Source: Avibacterium volantium
Lineage (GTDB): Bacteria; Pseudomonadota; Gammaproteobacteria; Enterobacterales; Pasteurellaceae
Direction of reading: 5' to 3'
NCBI RefSeq assembly: GCF_900635775.1
Contig: NZ_LR134167.1
Location: 1,211,001 to 1,275,000 of the forward strand
DNA length: 64,000 nt
Part shown: positions 56,696 through 64,000 of the stretch, one piece after another
Layout of the letters: each line of letters begins with the position of its first letter
Numbering within the stretch: the first letter of the stretch is position 1
Position numbers and translations under genes: made by a program
Notes under the pieces: model-generated
Database searches by the model: none
Told to the model about the DNA's origin: nothing
What the model saw: the letters and a program-made list of their open reading frames with translations, nothing else

Positions 56696-57205
56696 TTACG
56701 ATGACGGCTTTTTCTGCATTTTTTGTTGGTTGAGTTCCTGCAACTTTTTTAGCATTGCATTCTCCGCTTCTAATTCCAAAATTCGGTAACGCAAGCGTTC
56801 TTCTTCTGTTTTGGGCGTTGGTGGCATTTTAGGTGAGTTGAGTTTCATACTTGGACGACCTTTAGGTTTGAGTAATAACCCATCTATACCTTGTTTTTCA
56901 AAGCGTTGCAACCATTGACTAATTATCCCTGAACTGGGGATATCAAAGCGAAAGCAGGCGGCTTCAGCGGAGCACTGGCCTTTTTTGATAGCTTGAATAA
57001 CCTTTAATTTAAACTCAACAGAATAATATCGTTTTTTACCTAACACAGCTAATCCATTGATTCCATTATGATTAAATTTCGCAATCCAACGTGCTAACGT
57101 TCTTTGGGGAAGCTGAAAATACTGGCGAGTAAGCGAACGGTTTTTTCCATTTTGATGATAAAAGTCGAGCACTTGTTGTTTGAAACGTTGAGTATATTTA
57201 GTCAT
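56696..57205 (-). CDS. IS copy 2 transposase OrfA
   Basis: 169 residues, identical in length to the OrfA of copy 1 and differing at LPQRTLARW (Ser to Arg at about 35). HTH and leucine-zipper segments are intact, and the slippery A-AAA-AAG is conserved near the end. It may still be made and could inhibit transposition of copy 1 by binding its ends, as reported for free OrfA proteins of other IS3 elements. Confidence 0.9.
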   Translation of the reverse strand: MTKYTQRFKQQVLDFYHQNGKNRSLTRQYFQLPQRTLARWIAKFNHNGINGLAVLGKKRYYSVEFKLKVIQAIKKGQCSAEAACFRFDIPSSGIISQWLQRFEKQGIDGLLLKPKGRPSMKLNSPKMPPTPKTEEERLRYRILELEAENAMLKKLQELNQQKMQKKPSS

Positions 57206-57291
57206 AAAAAATCTGCACCTTAATCAGTTGGTTGTTTAGTCCAACTTTTGGGGTGCAGATCATTTTAAGGTGCTTTTTTGTTATCTCTATT

Positions 57292-59469
57292 TTAGAACGC
57301 ATATTCAATTTTCGCCCAATAAGTGCGAGGCATTCCCATCAAAGCAAAACTGCGATCATATTTTCCGCGTTGTACTTGCCAATAATGTTTATTGAATAGA
57401 TTTTCTATCCCAACACGCAGAATAAGATCTTGGTTTTGGCGAATTTGGAAACGATATTTCGCGCCAAGATCCACTGTGGTATAAGATGGGAACTCATAGG
57501 TTTTTGCGTAATTTTGGTAGGATTTTCCATAATATTGCACCGCACTACTTAATAACAGATTTGGTGCGAAACTTGGCTCCCATTCTACGGCTGCTTTGGC
57601 AATAATGCGTGGGCTTGCCACTTGAGCGCCATTGATGATTTCTCCTGCATAGCTTGAGAAATCAATGAGATCGCCTTTGTTATAAGTGATGCCAAAACTT
57701 GGACGTAAACGGCCTTCAAGTAAGTTTGCATAAAGGTTAAATTCAATCCCACGATTGCGTTCTTTACCTTGTTCTTCCCCTGAAGTGCGGTGATATTTTG
57801 TGGCAAATTTTGCACTGATGATGCCGGGACGTGTGATTTGGTAAAGGCTAAGTGTGGTGGTGAAGGTTTCACTCCAGTTTTTTCTTGCGCCTAGCTCAAT
57901 TTGACGGCTTACACGCGGATCAGCCATTGTGCCATCTTCATCGACATAACCCGGTTCAAGATCTTCCAAATAATTTCCATAAAGGACAAAATTGGAATTT
58001 GGCACCCAAGCAAGGGTAAGCATTGGACTAAAGCGGTGCGCTTTGCCGTCCGTTTTAACAGATTTTTCTCCCGTTGTGGCGTTGGTTTGATAATTGGTTT
58101 GTTTGATCCATTGTAAGCGACCGCCTAAGGTTAAACGGATTTGATCGTCAAATAGCCCGAGCGTATCGGCTAAGGCAAGACTGTAAGATTTTAATTTTTG
58201 ATCCGTATTGCCTTGGGCTAAAGGTTTGAAGTTATCCACTTGAGCAAAGTGAGGGGCGTAGAGATTACCCCCAGAAAATGGTTTAAGCACAGGGCTTTGA
58301 TCGAAATCTCGTTCGCGTAGTACCGCATCAAAAGCCACATTCCAATTATGGCTTAATGTGCCAGTAAAATGATGGCCTTGTAATTTTAGATTTCCGCTTG
58401 TGGTACGAGTGATAAAGTCCATCGCACGCATTTGGCTAATTTTATAATCACCGTTAGGTTGAATATTAGTAGCAAGAATTTGCCCGAAATTGCCGTAATA
58501 ATTTGACGTCATATGCCCAATGCCGCCAGATAAAGTCATCTCATAAGGTAAGTCATAAGAAGCGGTGAGCATAATGGTTTGATCGCGCGTGGTTTGCCAT
58601 GACCAAGCGGGGATTAAATTGATCTCGCCATTTGGGGCTGCAGGTAAGGCATAAGTGAGATTTTGAATATCCTGTACCCTTGCACGTCCGCCGTGTGTGG
58701 CACGTTTGGCATAGAGATAATCCAAGGCAACACGCAATTTTTCACCACGATAATCGGCGGAAATGGCAAATTCTTTATTGCGTTCATCATAATGATCGCG
58801 TGCTGTATCACCATCACGGTAAAGTCCATTGATGCGAATGCCCCATTCTTTATTTGTCCCAAAGCGGCGACCAAAATCAAAAGATTCTTGTAAACGGGAA
58901 TCACTAAACCAAGCAAAACCAAGGCGATTAATGTCTTTATCGGTGGCGCGTTTGGTTTCAATATTGATTGAAGCACCTGATGACCCTTCGGGATCCATTC
59001 CTACCGTGGCAGTGGATGCGCCTTTAATCAGTTGGGCTGAGCTGACAGCAGCGGTCGGGGAATTGTAAGTGGAATATAATCCCGCTAAGCCGTTCAAACT
59101 AAATTGACGGGCATCTAATTGTAAACTACGCACATAAACGCCTTGCAAGGTGTTAGTTTCACCACCAAAATTCATTACAGAAGCATCGGTTTTTGCGATT
59201 GCATCAACAATATTGCGTGGTTGGTTATCTGCCAGTGCTTGTTCATCATAATTCACTACGGTGATCGGCGAAGTAAAGGCTAGTTGTTCGCCTAAAAGGC
59301 TTAAATTGACTTCTGATTTGAGCTTATTGGTGGCTTTGAATTTTTCTAATTCAGTAACCACATTGATTTCATCTAACGATTGATTCGTTTCAGCTAAAGC
59401 GGAAAAAGAAACCCCAAAGAAAAGTGCGGTGTAAATTGCGCTCAATTTTACAGGAATGGAATATTGCAT
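57292..59469 (-). CDS. TonB-dependent siderophore receptor
   Basis: 725 residues, outer membrane. Signal peptide about 1-26 (ending FSALAE). The plug domain spans about 45-170 with TSPITVVNYDEQALADNQPR, NIVDAIAKTDASV and the LIKGASTATVGMDPEGSSGA segment (about 152-171); then the 22-strand barrel, ending with PRTYWAKIEYAF (terminal aromatic). The pattern fits FhuE/FpvA/ferrichrome-type receptors. No TonB box stands out, but LDEINVVTE near residue 32 is a candidate. Fur-box promoter at 59551-59597. Ligand unknown. The gene ends next to IS copy 2. Confidence 0.92.
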   Translation of the reverse strand: MQYSIPVKLSAIYTALFFGVSFSALAETNQSLDEINVVTELEKFKATNKLKSEVNLSLLGEQLAFTSPITVVNYDEQALADNQPRNIVDAIAKTDASVMNFGGETNTLQGVYVRSLQLDARQFSLNGLAGLYSTYNSPTAAVSSAQLIKGASTATVGMDPEGSSGASINIETKRATDKDINRLGFAWFSDSRLQESFDFGRRFGTNKEWGIRINGLYRDGDTARDHYDERNKEFAISADYRGEKLRVALDYLYAKRATHGGRARVQDIQNLTYALPAAPNGEINLIPAWSWQTTRDQTIMLTASYDLPYEMTLSGGIGHMTSNYYGNFGQILATNIQPNGDYKISQMRAMDFITRTTSGNLKLQGHHFTGTLSHNWNVAFDAVLRERDFDQSPVLKPFSGGNLYAPHFAQVDNFKPLAQGNTDQKLKSYSLALADTLGLFDDQIRLTLGGRLQWIKQTNYQTNATTGEKSVKTDGKAHRFSPMLTLAWVPNSNFVLYGNYLEDLEPGYVDEDGTMADPRVSRQIELGARKNWSETFTTTLSLYQITRPGIISAKFATKYHRTSGEEQGKERNRGIEFNLYANLLEGRLRPSFGITYNKGDLIDFSSYAGEIINGAQVASPRIIAKAAVEWEPSFAPNLLLSSAVQYYGKSYQNYAKTYEFPSYTTVDLGAKYRFQIRQNQDLILRVGIENLFNKHYWQVQRGKYDRSFALMGMPRTYWAKIEYAF

Positions 59470-59550
59470 AAATTTCTCATTGATAATTTGTTGAACTTAT
59501 AAATAAAAGAAAAGCTCCTTTCCTTTCATTTGCCTATAAAAACAAGGGCG

Positions 59551-59597
59551 ATTATAGAGTAATTACATCGCTCCAATCAATGAGAATTATTCTTATT
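59551..59597 (-). promoter_or_regulatory. Fur-regulated promoter of the receptor gene
   Basis: AATGAGAATTATTCTTATT (59579-59597) is a 19-bp near-palindrome (16 of 19 positions symmetric) that resembles the Fur box. On the minus strand it precedes TATAAT (59556-59551), with TTGATT 18 bp upstream as -35. It overlaps the stop codon of the oxidoreductase gene. Confidence 0.8.
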
Positions 59598-60643
59598 TAC
59601 AAACTGATAGCCATTCGCATTCCTTTCTCCGCACTTTCATAGATCAACGCAATCAATTTCAGCACGTCAGTGGCTTGTTGGGCGGTAACTTGCAATGGGG
59701 CTTGTTCGCGGAGAGCGGCGTAGATGTTGTCGTAATAGGCTTGGTAGTTGCCGCGTTCGGTTTCAATGGGGCTGCGGATAACAATGCCGTTGATTTCGGT
59801 GTGCAGTAGTCCCCAGTCTTTTTCAGGCTCAGCGTTCCAATCGCCTTGTGGTTTTGTGCCTTTAAGCAATAAGGCTTCTTGGTTATCCATTGTGGCTTTG
59901 ATGTAGCTACCTTTCGTGCCTTGCAACATAATATAAGGGGCAGGTTCGCGGGCGCATTTGGTGGAAGATAGCACCACTTTTTTGTCCGCATAATAGAAAA
60001 TAATTTCAAAGTTATCTTCCGATTTTGCGCCTGCACGTTGTGCTTTCATATCCGCATAAAGTGCGGTGGGAATACCGAATAAATCTACGCAATGATCGAT
60101 CAAATGCACGCCTAAATCATAAACTAGCCCAGAGCCAAATTCGCCCGTTTCTTTCCACGCTTTGCTATTCGGTTTTTGGCTGAACCGTTCGTAACGCATT
60201 TCATAATGCACAATTTCGCCCAACATTTGATGTTCAAGCAGTTTTTTCACCGTTAAAGCACCGTTATCCCAACGGCGATTTTGGTAAACGGAAAGCATTA
60301 CATTATGCTGTTTGGCGAGTTTATCTAGCTCTTCTGCTTGCGCAGGGTAAACTGCAAGGGGCTTTTCTACGATGACATTTTTGTCTGCCAAAATAGCTTG
60401 TTTTGCCATTTCGTAATGGGTGAGATTAGGTGTGGTGATAATCACCAAGTCAATTTCTGGGCTGAGCAGTTGTTCAAACTGATGTACCACTTCAATATAA
60501 GGATAGGCCTGTTTCGCTTTTTCACTGTTGCGTTCAAACACTTTACGCACTTGAAAACGCGGATCGAGATCTAAAAAAGGCATATGAAAGGTTTTGGCGG
60601 ACATTCCAAAGCCTGCAATGGCGACATTAATGATTTTTTCCAT
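59597..60643 (-). CDS. Gfo/Idh/MocA-family oxidoreductase
   Basis: 348 residues, NAD(P)-dependent sugar-type dehydrogenase. N-terminal Rossmann motif VAIAGFGMSAKTFHMPFLDL (about 7-26), the family EKPLAVYPAQAEEL (about 92-105), and the C-terminal alpha/beta domain with FGSGLVYDLGVHLIDHCVDL (about 169-188; catalytic Lys of EKP and His of VHLIDH). It resembles the YdgJ/YhhX group, substrate unknown. It starts 10 bp after the MATE gene end and is probably cotranscribed with it; the receptor downstream has its own Fur promoter. Confidence 0.88.
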   Translation of the reverse strand: MEKIINVAIAGFGMSAKTFHMPFLDLDPRFQVRKVFERNSEKAKQAYPYIEVVHQFEQLLSPEIDLVIITTPNLTHYEMAKQAILADKNVIVEKPLAVYPAQAEELDKLAKQHNVMLSVYQNRRWDNGALTVKKLLEHQMLGEIVHYEMRYERFSQKPNSKAWKETGEFGSGLVYDLGVHLIDHCVDLFGIPTALYADMKAQRAGAKSEDNFEIIFYYADKKVVLSSTKCAREPAPYIMLQGTKGSYIKATMDNQEALLLKGTKPQGDWNAEPEKDWGLLHTEINGIVIRSPIETERGNYQAYYDNIYAALREQAPLQVTAQQATDVLKLIALIYESAEKGMRMAISL

Positions 60644-60652
60644 TTGATTTTC

Positions 60653-62047
60653 CTATTGAATTGCTTTTAACTTTTGTAAAATTTCTTGGTCAGGTAGAGC
60701 CTGAATTTTGCGAATACGTTGGATAAGCAGCACGGCGGCAACCGTTAAACTCACCACAAATCCCACCCAAAAACCTGCCGCACCAATGCTTGGCATTAAC
60801 CAATCGGTACGCGATAAAATATAGCCCAATGGCATTCCAATGCCCCAATAACAGAACATAGTGATGTATAAAATGGATTTAGTGTCTTTATAGCCACGCA
60901 ATGCCCCTGCGGTGATCACCTGAATGGTGTCAGAAAATTGGTATAAGGCAGAAATTAACAGCAAATGGCTGGCGATTAAAATCACGTCTTGATCTGAAAC
61001 GTAAATTTTAGGAATTTGTTGATTAAATAAAACCACAATGAGTGCGGTAAAACAGGCTAGGCTTAGCCCTACAGCAAGCGCTGAATAGAATACTGCTTTT
61101 GCTTGTTGTAATGAGCTTTCGCCCAAACGTTGCCCTACTAAAATGGTAGTTGCCATTCCTAAAGACATTGGCAACATAAAAATAAAGGAGCTGGTCGTTA
61201 GTGCAATTTGGTGGCTAGCGACTACTTCTGTACCAAGAGGTGAAAGTAAAAGGGAAGAAAGGGCGAATAATGCCACTTCGCAAAATAGTGCAATACCAAT
61301 AGGGAAGCCCAAGCCTAGCACTTTTTTTAAGGTGGAAAAGTCAGGTTTTTCAATGATTTTATCAAAAAGATGAATATCACGCTGACTGCGAGCTTGACGT
61401 GAATAGCTAATCATCATTAAGCACATTGCCCAGTTTACAATTGCTGTTGCAATGCCACAGCCCACCGCACCAAAGGCTGGCACGCCAAGTTTACCGTAAA
61501 TAAAAATATAATTAAGCGGAATATTAAGAAATAATCCCGCAAAGGTGATCAGCATTGTTGGCGCCGTTTTGGCGATGCCGTCATTTAAACAGCGAAAATT
61601 GATCATCAGCAAATAACCGGGTAAGCCCCACAGCATTGCGTGCAGATAATCAATGGTTATTTGTGCCAATCTTGGCTCCATTTTCATATGGCTGATGACA
61701 TAATCACTGTAATAAATAAACAAGCCAAGGGGAATACAGCTTAACACCACCACCCACATACCTTGTCGCACATAGTGAGCGATCCGCTGGCGTTGGCCTG
61801 AACCATTGAGATAAGAAATAATCGGCGGCAAGGCAAGCAGTAAACCGTGTCCTAATAAAATCAGCGGTAACCAAATGGACGCGCCCACCGAAATCGCCGC
61901 CATATCCGCAGCGCTGACGCGACCAGCCATAATGGTGTCCACAAAACCCATTGAATTTTGTGCCATTTGCGCCAGTAAAATGGGGAAGGCGATCGCCACC
62001 AATTTGCCCATTTCTTGGCGATGATGTTGAATGAAACTAAATAACAT
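60653..62047 (-). CDS. MATE-family multidrug/Na+ antiporter (NorM/HmrM-like)
   Basis: 464 residues, 12 spans. N-terminal [20 protein letters not shown] and [20 protein letters not shown] (about 12-51) are characteristic of the NorM branch; the second half repeats the pattern in [20 protein letters not shown] (about 236-255). Exports cationic drugs in exchange for Na+ or H+. It is divergent from riboflavin synthase with an 80-bp gap, the same neighbours as mdtK-ribC in E. coli. Confidence 0.93.
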   Translation of the reverse strand: MLFSFIQHHRQEMGKLVAIAFPILLAQMAQNSMGFVDTIMAGRVSAADMAAISVGASIWLPLILLGHGLLLALPPIISYLNGSGQRQRIAHYVRQGMWVVVLSCIPLGLFIYYSDYVISHMKMEPRLAQITIDYLHAMLWGLPGYLLMINFRCLNDGIAKTAPTMLITFAGLFLNIPLNYIFIYGKLGVPAFGAVGCGIATAIVNWAMCLMMISYSRQARSQRDIHLFDKIIEKPDFSTLKKVLGLGFPIGIALFCEVALFALSSLLLSPLGTEVVASHQIALTTSSFIFMLPMSLGMATTILVGQRLGESSLQQAKAVFYSALAVGLSLACFTALIVVLFNQQIPKIYVSDQDVILIASHLLLISALYQFSDTIQVITAGALRGYKDTKSILYITMFCYWGIGMPLGYILSRTDWLMPSIGAAGFWVGFVVSLTVAAVLLIQRIRKIQALPDQEILQKLKAIQ

Positions 62048-62127
62048 AAAAATATCCGAATTTGTTATATACTATTGCAAGTTTTACCGAATTTACGGTG
62101 ATGATTTTTAAGATAAGAGAGCTAATT

Positions 62128-62742
62128 ATGTTTACAGGAATCGTGCAGGGCGTAGCCCAAATTCATTCTATTGATGAAAAAACGCATTTTAGAACACAGG
62201 TAGTTAAAATGCCACAGGAATTAACCGAAAATCTGGAAATTGGTGCGTCTGTGGCAAATAACGGGGTCTGCTTAACCGTAACCAAAATTGAAGGGGATCT
62301 CGTCAGCTTTGATTTAATGACGGAAACCCTACGCATCACCAATTTAGGCGAATTGTGCCAAGGGGATTGGGTGAACATTGAGCGAGCGATGAAAATGGGT
62401 GATGAAATCGGCGGACATATTTTGTCTGGCCACGTTTACACCACCGCCAAGGTTTCGCAACGCATTGTGTCAGAAAATAACTTGCAAATTTGGTTCGAGT
62501 TGCCTGATCCTGCCTTGATGAAATATATTCTCACTAAGGGATTTATCGCCATTGATGGCATCAGCCTGACTATTGGCGAAGTGAAAGGCAACGAGTTTTG
62601 CGTGAACCTTATTCCAGAAACCATTCATCGCACCTTGATCGGCAAGCGTGAAGTGGGGGATTTCGTGAATATTGAAATCGATCCACAAACACAAGCTATT
62701 GTGGATACGGTAGAACGCTATTTAGCCAGCCGTGGTGAATAA
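62128..62742 (+). CDS. ribE: Riboflavin synthase alpha subunit
   Basis: Dismutation of two 6,7-dimethyl-8-ribityllumazine molecules to riboflavin. I start at ATG 62128 (204 residues, [15 protein letters not shown]), the invariant N-terminus; upstream codons to 62062 are leader. Two internal repeats: [20 protein letters not shown] (about 37-56) and [20 protein letters not shown] (about 135-154). [12 protein letters not shown] links them. No FMN riboswitch is visible in the 80-bp leader. (The same gene is called ribC in E. coli.). Confidence 0.96.
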   Translation: MFTGIVQGVAQIHSIDEKTHFRTQVVKMPQELTENLEIGASVANNGVCLTVTKIEGDLVSFDLMTETLRITNLGELCQGDWVNIERAMKMGDEIGGHILSGHVYTTAKVSQRIVSENNLQIWFELPDPALMKYILTKGFIAIDGISLTIGEVKGNEFCVNLIPETIHRTLIGKREVGDFVNIEIDPQTQAIVDTVERYLASRGE

Positions 62743-62761
62743 TGGCATAAAATGAAAAACT

Positions 62762-62806
62762 AAAGTGCGGTCGAAAATTACGAAATTTTTCACCGCACTT
62801 TTTTAA
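62762..62806 (+). terminator. Inverted uptake-sequence terminator after ribE
   Basis: AAAGTGCGGT (62762-62771, starting at the base after T62761) pairs with ACCGCACTTT (62792-62801), followed by TTTT. 20 bp after the stop. Confidence 0.85.
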
Positions 62807-62870
62807 TCGCATTCTGTGTTACGATGTGCAATATTCAGTAAACGGCACGCAACAGCGATATGGGGGCAAT

Positions 62871-63830
62871 ATGCAAAATGATTTTTGGAGTTCCGCGCTT
62901 TTTTCCATAAGCGTAACTTTACCGACCTTATTGTTGTTAATACTCGGCATCGGGCTGCGAAAACGCAAAATCATTGACGATAAATTCAGCCAGCAAGCCA
63001 CTAGCGTGGTGTTCAAAATCACCTTGCCCGCCTTACTCTTTCTTAACGTATTTAAAAACCCTATTGCTGAGCTGAATGAACAGTTGGTGATGATTTGGGC
63101 GTGCGTGCTGGGAACCTTGTTACTGTTCCTTTGTGCGGAAATTTTTGCCGCAAAATTTGTGCAAGAAAAGCGAGAACGTGGCACTTTCGTGCAAGGTGTT
63201 TATCGCGGAAATTGTAGTATTTTAGGGCTAGCATTCTGCCTTAATGCCTATGGTGATGCCGCATTAGTGCCAGCCACCATTTATGCGGCCACTACGGCGA
63301 TTATTTACAATGTGTTAGGCGTGATCACCTTAAGCCGCTCCCTTTCTGACGGCAAAGTGAATATTCCACGAATGATCTTAAATGTGGCAAAAAATCCCTT
63401 AATTATCAGCATAGTATTAGGCTTTTTAGCCAGTTATTTAAAATTGGCTATTCCTAAATTTATGCTTACCACAATCCAATATCTCGCCACAATGACCTTA
63501 CCGCTTGCGTTGATCTGTGCTGGTGTCAGCATTGAATTAAAAGCCTTGTATAAAATTTCAGGCATTTCTTTATGGGCAAGCATAGGGCGAGTGATTGTTG
63601 CACCGATTTTTATGGTGTTACTGGGCAAATTATTTGGCTTTAGCGGCGTGAATTTAGGTGTGATTTTCTTAATGAATGCCACCCCAATGGCGGCCGCGGC
63701 TTATGCAATGGTGCGTGGAATGGGGGGCAACGCCAACACCGCAGCGAACATTATTGGCATTACCACTTTCGCATCAATGTTTATCTCTGCCTTAGGCTTA
63801 ACCATTTTGCACCAAATGGGTTGGGTGTAA
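62871..63830 (+). CDS. AEC-family (auxin-efflux-carrier-like) transporter
   Basis: 319 residues from ATG 62871 (MQNDFWSSALFSISVT), with GGGGGCAAT upstream; a GTG at 62826 is less likely. Ten hydrophobic spans in two halves of five. FKITLPALLFLNVFKNPIAE (about 49-68), RGNCSILGLAFCLNAYGDAA (about 108-127), and NATPMAAAAYAMVRGMGGNA (about 277-296) fit the family. Members export carboxylates such as malate/lactate or auxin-like acids; no substrate can be given. Terminator at 63855. Confidence 0.88.
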   Translation: MQNDFWSSALFSISVTLPTLLLLILGIGLRKRKIIDDKFSQQATSVVFKITLPALLFLNVFKNPIAELNEQLVMIWACVLGTLLLFLCAEIFAAKFVQEKRERGTFVQGVYRGNCSILGLAFCLNAYGDAALVPATIYAATTAIIYNVLGVITLSRSLSDGKVNIPRMILNVAKNPLIISIVLGFLASYLKLAIPKFMLTTIQYLATMTLPLALICAGVSIELKALYKISGISLWASIGRVIVAPIFMVLLGKLFGFSGVNLGVIFLMNATPMAAAAYAMVRGMGGNANTAANIIGITTFASMFISALGLTILHQMGWV

Positions 63831-63854
63831 GCATAACGCTTAATAAAAAACAAA

Positions 63855-63880
63855 AGGGCGAAAATCTTCGCCCTAAAATT
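63855..63880. terminator. Terminator between the AEC carrier and the mutarotase gene
   Basis: AGGGCGAA (63855-63862) pairs with TTCGCCCT (63867-63874), loop AATC, followed by AAAATTTG; A-rich upstream. It serves the + strand gene and possibly the convergent one. Confidence 0.75.
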
Positions 63881-63900
63881 TGTTAAAAAAGCACCGCACT

Positions 63901-64000
63901 TTATGGGTTAAGCGAGATCTTCACCGCACAGCGTTCGCCTTGTTGGAGCGGTTGTGCAATTCTTGCAGTTTCCAAACAAACCATTGTTTTATAACCTGTT
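63901..64000 (-). CDS. C-terminal end of a YeaD-like D-hexose-6-phosphate mutarotase
   Basis: Minus strand, stop TAA at 63903-63901, cut by the window edge. The 32 visible residues read GYKTMVCLETARIAQPLQQG then ERCAVKISLNP. The 'MVCxE-x-A' segment followed by a PGE-like turn and a final beta strand is the end of aldose-1-epimerase-like YeaD proteins. An uptake core lies directly after the stop (63890s). Assignment rests on a short fragment. Confidence 0.6.
   Translation of the reverse strand, partial: TGYKTMVCLETARIAQPLQQGERCAVKISLNP

Larger units (their letters stand above)
55836..57262 (-). mobile_element. IS3-family (IS150-group) insertion sequence, copy 2, transposase frameshifted
   Basis: 1427 bp, inverse to copy 1 (35599-37018). 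Both ends are TGATCTGC-type inverted repeats. TTTT flanks both sides (55832-55835 and 57263-57266), a likely 4-bp (or 3-bp) target duplication. Seven extra bases relative to copy 1: six from a duplication (TTTTAA) near 55870 after orfB, and one extra G inside orfB. Several substitutions also distinguish the copies, so this is not a very recent duplicate. Confidence 0.95.
55821..57279. terminator. Bidirectional terminator split by IS copy 2
   Basis: AAAAAAGCACCTT (55821-55833) and AAGGTGCTTTTTT (57267-57279) are exact complements, separated only by the IS and TTTT on both sides. Without the element they form the terminator between convergent rplY and the receptor gene. Confidence 0.85.

Noticed and set aside
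35599..57262. Inversion of the 19-kb segment between the two IS copies by recombination
   Set aside because: Each IS still has matching halves of one terminator on its two sides, which would be exchanged by an inversion. The order is therefore unchanged since the insertions.
62048..62127. FMN riboswitch before ribE
   Set aside because: The 80-bp divergent gap is too short and lacks the RFN-element motifs.

Overview
The window is a 64-kb chromosomal segment of a Pasteurellaceae bacterium, most likely from the Haemophilus influenzae / Pasteurella / Aggregatibacter side of the family. The main evidence is the DNA-uptake core AAGTGCGGT (complement ACCGCACTT), scattered through the window in both orientations and often as inverted pairs that form transcription terminators. 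AT-rich composition, Haemophilus-like gene neighbourhoods (yajC-secD-secF, tgt-queA, trpR-mtgA, torYZ, MATE pump next to riboflavin synthase) and short intergenic gaps agree. I cannot name the species. No rRNA, CRISPR array or prophage is visible.

Layout: 1-1.1 kb, 5' part of trpE with a TrpR operator; 1.2-2.6 fumC; 2.9-7.4 holC-elaA-(small protein)-(zeta-like kinase)-valS; 7.5-8.5 pgsA, tRNA-Gly and tRNA-Leu; 8.6-13.8 a sugar/aromatic-acid-type MFS carrier, a YdfG-like dehydrogenase, mtgA, trpR, slt; 14-20.2 secF, secD, yajC, a hemerythrin-like gene, tgt, queA; 20.4-25.3 putP-putA; 25.5 a candidate small RNA; 25.7-31.9 trhP (yegQ) and metF flanked by two DUF945 genes; 32-35.6 the 5-oxoprolinase genes pxpBCA and a frameshifted NRAMP-type carrier; 35.6-37.0 IS150-group element copy 1; 37.1-43.8 elyC and a surface-polysaccharide cluster (pyruvyltransferase-like, flippase, GT25, polymerase-like, two GT2); 43.8-48.4 mltB-like, higBA, DUF455, tesB, xthA; 48.5-54.2 a LuxR/periplasmic-binding-protein fusion regulator and torY-torZ; 54.4-55.8 ycgL, dedA, rplY; 55.8-57.3 IS copy 2 in inverse orientation; 57.3-64 a TonB-dependent receptor with a Fur box, an oxidoreductase, a MATE pump, riboflavin synthase, an AEC carrier and the end of a YeaD-like mutarotase.

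The most interesting regulatory unit is at 48.4-54.2 kb. A near-consensus FNR box centred at -41.5 from a TATGAT -10 element precedes a cytoplasmic one-component regulator that joins a LuxR-type HTH to a type-1 periplasmic-binding-protein fold. Next comes torY, with two perfect palindromes exactly 20 bp apart just upstream of its -35. Then comes torZ, preceded by an RNA with the hallmarks of a molybdenum-cofactor (Moco) riboswitch. Oxygen, ligand and cofactor supply would thus each gate one respiratory S-/N-oxide reductase system. The direct regulator-to-torY link is my inference.

Other points: both IS copies sit in the loop of a bidirectional terminator hairpin between convergent genes, and each carries its own hairpin-plus-U-tract at its left end. 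Two separate G5-to-G6 slips break the NRAMP gene and the second transposase. TrpR operators are recognisable at both trpE and trpR. A compact promoter-hairpin-terminator unit lies between putA and trhP.
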